In this document: one piece after another, positions 14,421 through 20,039 of the stretch
How positions within the stretch are numbered: the stretch's first letter is position 1
Layout: every line of letters starts with the position of its first letter
Assembly: GCA_934486735.1 (NCBI GenBank)
Contig: CAKSQL010000039.1
Coordinates: forward strand, 1 to 20,039
Length of the DNA: 20,039 bases
Reading direction: 5' to 3'
DNA from: an uncultured Clostridia bacterium
GTDB taxonomy: Bacteria; Bacillota; Clostridia; UBA1381
The notes under the pieces: generated by a model
Told to the model about the DNA's origin: nothing
The model's input: only the letters and a program-made list of their open reading frames with translations
Database searches by the model: none
Program-made: the position numbers and the translations under genes

Positions 14421-14665
14421 TGCAGCAGGACGAGACGGAAATATTTTTATTCGTTATTCTGTCGGTTATAATCGTCGCTCTGTGCTCCGTCGCTTTTTAT
14501 CTTAACATCGCCCGTCCGTTTACCGAGGACAGGAGATATATAAAGACGGAAATGGAACGCGCATATAACGAAAAGGAATATCGATATTGGAAACAAAAAC
14601 TAAAAAAGCTCTATATATCGCAAATCCCGTTTATCGGGCGGCGCATTGCGGAGTATATGCGATAA
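14420..14665 (+). CDS. Small single-helix membrane protein, unknown function
   Basis: The 81-aa product has an acidic N-terminus (MQQDETE), one hydrophobic helix (about 8-30) and a charged, basic cytoplasmic-type tail (RRYIKTEMERAYNEKEYRYWKQKLKKLY). I do not recognise the family. Its ATG overlaps the stop of the SLH gene by one base (TAATG), a classic translational-coupling junction, and it lacks a strong ribosome site of its own, so it is probably made with the SLH protein. It may help with export, anchoring or regulation of the surface protein, but that is only inferred from context. No clear terminator or promoter was seen in the 148 bp between it and the next gene. Confidence 0.7.
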   Translation: MQQDETEIFLFVILSVIIVALCSVAFYLNIARPFTEDRRYIKTEMERAYNEKEYRYWKQKLKKLYISQIPFIGRRIAEYMR

Positions 14666-14813
14666 TTAACCGGGAACACCGGATAATTATATAAGAGGGA
14701 AAACCTCAAAAAAATTGTGCCCGATGGGTTCAGCACGCTCACAAACGAGGACGGCTGACGGAGCATAACTCGAAAAGGTACAAAAATATTAAGAAAGAAG
14801 GAATAATAAAATT

Positions 14814-17800
14814 ATGAAGAGTAACAAACTTTTGGCAGGCGCACTGTCTGCCGCAATGGTACTCGGTTCTGTGACACTGCCGGTTTTTGCCGATGGCACA
14901 AAATGGGCGGACAGTGCCGATACCAACTGGTACACCGGAACAGAGAGTGTATACACGCTCGGCACAGCCGAAGAGCTGGCAGGCTTGGCGGCGCTGGTAA
15001 AACAAGGCAACACTTTTGCAAAGACAACAATAAAGCTTGGCGGCGATATCGATTTGGAAAGCAAAGAGTGGTCGCCTATCGGCGTCAGCGGCAAGTCGTT
15101 CCAAGGAACGTTTGACGGAGACGGCAGCACGATAAGCAACCTTTCGATTACAGGCTCCGGCAGCGATGTGGGACTTTTCGGATTCACAACAAACGGAGAA
15201 ATTAAGAACTTCACGCTCGAAAATGCATCGGTAAGCGGATATTTGGATGTCGGCGCGGTTGCAGGAACGCCGTATACATCGAAATATACCGATATTACGG
15301 TTAAAGGCTTAGTCAAAGTCGACGGCTTTGCATATGTCGGCGGAGCGTTCGGCAAAAACGGCTATGCCGATTTGACAAATGTCGATGTCATCGGCAATTC
15401 GGGAAGCTATGTAAAAGCGGACAGCCAAGACTACAGAACATATATCGGCGGTCTTATCGGCTTTATGGGCGAGGGCAATCAGACAATAGCCGACTGCGAC
15501 GTTGCAATCGATGTTATCGGCTCTACATGCGACGTGGGCGGTATAACCGGTATACTCCATTACGGAAATAAAATGGTTAATTGTACTTACAGAGGCAATC
15601 TTGAGCTGACAAATGCAACAGATCCCGATGTGAGCGGCGAAATCGGCGGACTGGCAGGTACATATCTCACCAGCCCGAATCACGTGACATCGATTACGGG
15701 CAGCAGCGCAACCGTAAGCAGCGCCAAGGTGTCCGACGGTACAACAACAAAGGATGTTAAAGATGAAATTACCTCAATCGGTACCGTTTACAGCGAAGAA
15801 CACAAAACAAACGGCGAATGCACCGTTTCGGCAAAGGTCAACGGCAAGCAGGAGACAATTACAAATAATGTTGCAAAAATCGGCGATGTAAAGTATTTCT
15901 CGCTCAAAGACGCAATGCAGGCAGCCTGCAACATGAATGTTGAGGATGTGGACGGAATCCCGACTCAGACCGCACCGGTTACAATTGATTTGGTATCTGA
16001 TATTGAAAATCAACAGGGATTTTATGTTCGCGGCGGAGAGAAAATGACAACATACGGTTCTCATTACGTTCATAATATCGATATCACGATTAACGGCAAC
16101 GGACATAAAATCGATACAGGCGTATCCGGCTGTGAAAATCCCGATATTAAAGGCTCGCCCAAAATAGGAATGGCGTCTATGAACGGTAAGTTTACGGTCA
16201 AAAATGTCGTTGCGCCGAACGACTTGGTTTTCGATTTGTCAAAAACCTACGATGACGTTTTGTCCGAGTGCAGCCAGAGAGAAAGCGGACAGGCTGACGG
16301 TCTGACCGTTGAAAACTGTACTTTCTACGGTTCAAACATTGCATATTGCGGATCGGTAAACAATGTTACTTACAAAAACAATAAGTTCTTATTGACCGAA
16401 AATCAGAATAACGGTGCGGATTCTTATCCGCTTTGGTACAAGTTCAACAATGCAATCAAGAACTTCACATTCGAGGGCAATACGGTTAAATCGGAACGCG
16501 CTCTTAACCTTGCAAGATTTGCCGGGGATTCGGAAATTGTTGTAAATAACAATAATTTTACTGTTGCAAACTCAGAAAATCCTGCTAAGAGCGCAGCAAT
16601 AATGCTTGCGGAAAATCACACAGAAACAAGCCCTTACACAGGTAATCTCACTTTCAACGGAAATACGGTTGACGCAAATTCGGCAGTGCTTGTATATGCT
16701 CCGAGCGAATATAACACAAACTTTAATCTTACTGCCAAAAGCAATATCCTTACCAACGGCGCAAAATTGGTCGGATATAATGAGTGGAGCGGTTCTTATA
16801 ATGACACAGCTGCAAAAGAAGCTGCCGAAGCGCTTGTTAAAAAGGTAGAAAAGAATGCTAACGGCGGTGAAGCTGTTGCAGACACAGTTGCACTCAAATT
16901 CGTGCCGACTGCCGATGAAAGAGTATACGACATTGTATTGAGCGGCGAGGGCAAGAACATCAACAGACTTAACGCGGCAGAGTTCAAATTCAACCTGTCG
17001 AATACTGCCATGACATACGAAATCAAGGCAGCCGACAAGCTGACAACACTTCAGCCGGACGCTGACAAGTATGTATTCTACTTCGACGGAAAAGACGCTG
17101 TAAACAATGCAGACAGCGGCACCGATATCACAATCGGTACGGTTATATTCGACGGCTTCGGCGCATTCATATTCGAGGCAGCAGAGGGCCGAGCAACAGC
17201 TACAACAGCCGAGGATAACCTTGTTACGGAATTTGTTACAACAGCTGAAACAGGCAAGGGCGCTTTGAAAATAGCTGACGAGGCAAACAAAATCATCAAT
17301 GAAATCAAAGTTCCGAAACAAAAGCTTGCAATCAATGTTTTGATGAACCACCCGGTTAGCGCAAATGCAGCCGATTACCAGGATATGACAGTTGCAATCT
17401 CGGGCGGCGACCTGGCAGGAAAGGTATTGACCTACAAGCTCGGCGACGCTGACGCTGACATCAACGAGACAACAAAGACAGTTGCACAGGCAAACGGTTC
17501 ATACAAAATCGAAGCAGAGCTTACACAAAACAGACTCTACACAGTAACAGTATCGGGTGCAGGCTACAGAACAGCACGCTACACTGTTAATATGTCGGAG
17601 GACAAGACAATGAACGTTTGGAACAACGTTATGTCAAACGAAATCGTTGTTGTTGACGATACAAAGGCAACAAAGAACTTCCTTGCCGGCGATATCATCA
17701 AGGACGGAATCATCAATATCTACGACCTCTCGGCAGTGGTTGCATACTTCGGTACGGATAAACTCGTGGCAGACCACCCGAGCTATGCAAAGTATGACTT

Positions 17801-17864
17801 GAACCGCGACGGTGTAATCGATATGATGGATATTTCAATCGTTCTCACCTCATGGGGAGAGTAA
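14814..17864 (+). CDS. Secreted GLUG/beta-helix protein with C-terminal dockerin-like module
   Basis: This is a predicted exported protein of 1016 aa. It has a signal peptide (1-26, VFA cleavage) and then a GLUG-like region (about 45-285) with repeated VGGxxG turns (GLFGFTTNGEIKNF, YVGGAFGKN, IGGLIGFM, VGGITGIL). A segment with IGDVKYFSLKDAMQAA (356-371) follows, then a right-handed beta-helix-like stretch rich in NNxF and NGNTV turns (about 420-650) and a beta-sandwich of about 690-800. A YTVTVSGAGY domain (about 838-945) leads into dockerin-like repeats (958-1015). The second calcium loop (DLNRDGVIDMMD) is canonical; the first (DIIKDGIINIYD) has Ile where the third ligand, usually Asn, is expected. 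No SLH or sortase motif is present, so any surface attachment would need a partner. GAAGGA lies upstream of the ATG. No enzyme domain was recognised. The role could be adhesion or carbohydrate contact. Confidence 0.88.
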   Translation: MKSNKLLAGALSAAMVLGSVTLPVFADGTKWADSADTNWYTGTESVYTLGTAEELAGLAALVKQGNTFAKTTIKLGGDIDLESKEWSPIGVSGKSFQGTFDGDGSTISNLSITGSGSDVGLFGFTTNGEIKNFTLENASVSGYLDVGAVAGTPYTSKYTDITVKGLVKVDGFAYVGGAFGKNGYADLTNVDVIGNSGSYVKADSQDYRTYIGGLIGFMGEGNQTIADCDVAIDVIGSTCDVGGITGILHYGNKMVNCTYRGNLELTNATDPDVSGEIGGLAGTYLTSPNHVTSITGSSATVSSAKVSDGTTTKDVKDEITSIGTVYSEEHKTNGECTVSAKVNGKQETITNNVAKIGDVKYFSLKDAMQAACNMNVEDVDGIPTQTAPVTIDLVSDIENQQGFYVRGGEKMTTYGSHYVHNIDITINGNGHKIDTGVSGCENPDIKGSPKIGMASMNGKFTVKNVVAPNDLVFDLSKTYDDVLSECSQRESGQADGLTVENCTFYGSNIAYCGSVNNVTYKNNKFLLTENQNNGADSYPLWYKFNNAIKNFTFEGNTVKSERALNLARFAGDSEIVVNNNNFTVANSENPAKSAAIMLAENHTETSPYTGNLTFNGNTVDANSAVLVYAPSEYNTNFNLTAKSNILTNGAKLVGYNEWSGSYNDTAAKEAAEALVKKVEKNANGGEAVADTVALKFVPTADERVYDIVLSGEGKNINRLNAAEFKFNLSNTAMTYEIKAADKLTTLQPDADKYVFYFDGKDAVNNADSGTDITIGTVIFDGFGAFIFEAAEGRATATTAEDNLVTEFVTTAETGKGALKIADEANKIINEIKVPKQKLAINVLMNHPVSANAADYQDMTVAISGGDLAGKVLTYKLGDADADINETTKTVAQANGSYKIEAELTQNRLYTVTVSGAGYRTARYTVNMSEDKTMNVWNNVMSNEIVVVDDTKATKNFLAGDIIKDGIINIYDLSAVVAYFGTDKLVADHPSYAKYDLNRDGVIDMMDISIVLTSWGE

Positions 17865-17921
17865 ATTTAATGCAAAATTGATAATGCAAAATGTAAAATT
17901 AAATGCGGAATGCATAATTGA

Positions 17922-17953
17922 TTGGATGGGCGGAGCATGCTCAGCCCATCCAA
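17922..17953 (+). terminator. Near-perfect palindrome between the paralogs, possible terminator
   Basis: TTGGATGGGC (17922-17931) pairs with GCCCATCCAA (17944-17953). Between them GAGCATGCTC is itself palindromic, so the whole 32 bases form one stem with a single G-A mismatch. A T7 run follows only about 13 nt later, so it may be an attenuating hairpin or repeat rather than a typical terminator. Just upstream, AATGCAAAAT-type short repeats fill 17868-17920. Confidence 0.55.
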
Positions 17954-17992
17954 AGGACAGCAATTTTTTTCGGAAGGAAGGAAATTAAAATT

Positions 17993-20039
17993 ATGAAGAG
18001 TAAAAAACTTTTGTCAGGCGTTTTGTCTGCCGCAATGGTACTCGGTACAATGTCATTTCCGGCTTTTGCGGATGACGGCGTAGGCAACGGCAGCGTAACG
18101 GTAAAAGGTATTGCCGGATTTGAAAACAAGCAATACAACACCATTCAGGAAGCATTTGAGGAAATTAGTCCCAAAGTTGAAGAACTTGCCGGGTTTGGTG
18201 AAACAACCTGCTCGCGTGAAAAATTTGAACAATTTTATACGGATAATGGCGAAATCACGTGGACAATTACCGGCAAGCAGACTTTTGCTGCCGACGATAA
18301 TGCGTATTTGTTTTCGTTTGGAAGACAACCTGCTTATTACGGAGAAAACTATCTCACCGCTATAAACATCATTGGTGGCGATGACACTGCAGAATTAGTT
18401 CTTGAAAAGAACATTATATTGCCATATGATTGGTGGGGCAACGAAGAAAACGAAATGAGTGCGAATTTTTCAAATTTGACACTTACAGCAGAAAGTAGCC
18501 TTGACTATATCAGAACCGCTCCGAAATTTGGTTATAATTTGAATATTAATTATAGCGATTGCACAATTAACGGTAAATTTTATTCGTATTGGGATAACTT
18601 TGAGCTTAATTTAAAATTTGATAATTGTAACTTCAACGCTCCTGAAAATGCGGCATATGCTATTTTTACTCAGGGATCTGGTGCAGGAACGATTACAATA
18701 AATAAGTGTAATTTCACAGATTATACCCGTGGAGTGAATTTTCAAAAACCAAATACCGATTTTGTATTTACAAATAACACAATAAAAAGTACGTTTTCGG
18801 AGCCTGACAGAGGCGCTGTCCAGATTACGGACGGTGTTTCGTTTGATGTAACCGGAAATACGATTGATGTCAACGGCGGTAATGCCTTTTGGTTCCACTC
18901 GGCAGCTAAGAACAGCAACGCAACCTATACCATCAGTGAAAATAACATAAAAGCTCCTTATTTAGCTAATGATGATACTACTTTCGGTGTCAATGACAAA
19001 ATTACCTGCATAGGTAATATTTACAACGATACTGATATTTTGAATTGTATGGAAAAAGAAGCTGCGGAAGCTACCAAAAGCACGGTAGAAACTATGATGC
19101 CTGTTGCACAAATCGGTGATAAGTATTACACAACGCTCAAAGACGCAATGCAGGCAGCACAGGACAGCGATACAATTACGCTTGTTAATGATGTAAAGGA
19201 AAGCATTAAAATCGACGCAGGAAAAAACATAACGTTGGATTTGAACGGTAAAACACTGACAAATACAGACGGTGAACACACAATAGAAAACCATGGCACA
19301 TTAGTAGTGGAAGATGGCTCTCAAAATAAAACCGGCAAAGTTGACAACATCACAAACGGCAGAATATCATTTGTTAATTATGAGGGCGGAGAGGCTACAT
19401 TGAACGGCGGTTCTTTTGACAGAAGTCTGGAGAACGGAAAAGTCGGTGCAACAGATGATGGCTGCAACTCATGTTACACTATTAAAAACTGGGGCATAAT
19501 GACTATAAATGAAAATGTCAGCGTTAATAACAACACAGACAGGCAGGGTGGCTCGAGTGCAATCGGCAACGGATATCAGAGCGGTGCTAATTTTGACAAG
19601 CATACCAATGTAACATCGGCAAATGTAATACTCACAATCAACGGCGGTAAATTTACCGGTGGATTAAACACCATTAAAAATGATGACTGGGCAATACTTG
19701 AAGTGAATGGCGGTGTGTTTGAAAACAATACTCAGCAGTGCATTATGAACTGGAATAAAGCCACTATAACCGGCGGTATATTCACAGGCGAACCAAATGC
19801 AATATACAACGGATATGATAACGACATCATGGACAAGGGTATACTTGAAATAACAGGCGGAGAATTTAACGGAAAAATCCAAGTTTATGATGTAAATAAA
19901 AAAGGAAAAACGAGCATAAGCGGCGGTACTTTTAATACAGATGTATCAAATTACTGTGCGTCCGGTTTTTCACCGAAGCTTGTCAACGGCAAGTATGTTG
20001 TTGATGACAGTGCCGACACTCTGAATCTGTTCTTTAAGC
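17993..20039 (+). CDS. Secreted beta-helix surface protein, partial at the window end
   Basis: The frame is open from ATG 17993 to the window edge (682 codons seen, no stop), so the C-terminus is missing. The signal peptide (1-26, PAFA cleavage) is closely related to that of the upstream gene. Then come a domain with QYNTIQEAFEEI (about 48-59), a stretch of short beta-helix turns (NNTIKS, GNTIDVNGGN), the IGDKYYTTLKDAMQAA segment (374-389) followed by TLVNDVKESIKI and ITLDLNGKTL, and repeated NGG[K/V/S]F turns typical of right-handed parallel beta-helix proteins. It is a paralog of the preceding gene and probably carries a dockerin-like or anchoring module beyond the window. GGAAGGA precedes the start. 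Base composition is more AT-rich than in the SLH gene. No catalytic motif was recognised. Confidence 0.87.
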   Translation, partial: MKSKKLLSGVLSAAMVLGTMSFPAFADDGVGNGSVTVKGIAGFENKQYNTIQEAFEEISPKVEELAGFGETTCSREKFEQFYTDNGEITWTITGKQTFAADDNAYLFSFGRQPAYYGENYLTAINIIGGDDTAELVLEKNIILPYDWWGNEENEMSANFSNLTLTAESSLDYIRTAPKFGYNLNINYSDCTINGKFYSYWDNFELNLKFDNCNFNAPENAAYAIFTQGSGAGTITINKCNFTDYTRGVNFQKPNTDFVFTNNTIKSTFSEPDRGAVQITDGVSFDVTGNTIDVNGGNAFWFHSAAKNSNATYTISENNIKAPYLANDDTTFGVNDKITCIGNIYNDTDILNCMEKEAAEATKSTVETMMPVAQIGDKYYTTLKDAMQAAQDSDTITLVNDVKESIKIDAGKNITLDLNGKTLTNTDGEHTIENHGTLVVEDGSQNKTGKVDNITNGRISFVNYEGGEATLNGGSFDRSLENGKVGATDDGCNSCYTIKNWGIMTINENVSVNNNTDRQGGSSAIGNGYQSGANFDKHTNVTSANVILTINGGKFTGGLNTIKNDDWAILEVNGGVFENNTQQCIMNWNKATITGGIFTGEPNAIYNGYDNDIMDKGILEITGGEFNGKIQVYDVNKKGKTSISGGTFNTDVSNYCASGFSPKLVNGKYVVDDSADTLNLFFK

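Overview
The window looks like a chromosomal segment of an anaerobic Gram-positive bacterium of the class Clostridia, with moderate GC. The signs are: LL-diaminopimelate aminotransferase as the DAP route; a K+-type membrane pyrophosphatase; an rsmG-noc pair; strong AGGAGG-type ribosome sites; near-consensus sigma-A promoters, several with an extended TGn -10; and secreted proteins with SLH, GLUG and dockerin-like modules. The sequence alone does not settle genus or family.

Layout. (1) 1-2352: dapL on the minus strand lies between two intergenic tandem-repeat arrays. Array A has a 110-111 bp period and array B a 145 bp period. They share modules in opposite orientation. (2) 2353-6978: a housekeeping block. 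Citrate synthase and holB are on the minus strand; rsmG and noc are divergent on the plus strand. (3) 6979-9850: a noc terminator, a cluster of palindromic intergenic repeats, and the membrane pyrophosphatase gene hppA on the minus strand, whose long leader contains a possible 12-codon leader peptide. (4) 10176-11815: a lone tyrosine recombinase, then a ~300 bp AT-rich segment bounded by inverted near-palindromic sites, then a mosaic of palindromic repeats. (5) 11816-20039: a TetR-type regulator with an apparent frameshift near its 3' end, an SLH-anchored surface protein, a small one-helix membrane protein coupled to it, and two paralogous secreted beta-helix proteins. The first paralog ends in a dockerin-like module; the second runs off the window.

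The most interesting signal is region 4. A complete tyrosine recombinase sits beside two sites that match at 28 of 29 bases in inverted orientation. Between them is a perfect consensus promoter (TTGACA, 17 bp, TATAAT) that now points left, away from the surface-protein locus. Inversion would turn it toward the TetR and surface genes and would also shorten the hairpin in front of the T-tract at the right boundary. This is the architecture of a phase-variable promoter switch. The competing reading is a small RNA gene flanked by intrinsic terminators.

The surface genes may work together. The SLH protein has an N-terminal domain that reads like a cohesin fold plus a dockerin-like EF-hand pair, and the first paralog carries the same C-terminal module type (a GAGY-containing beta domain followed by dockerin-like repeats). 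No catalytic domain was recognised in any of them.
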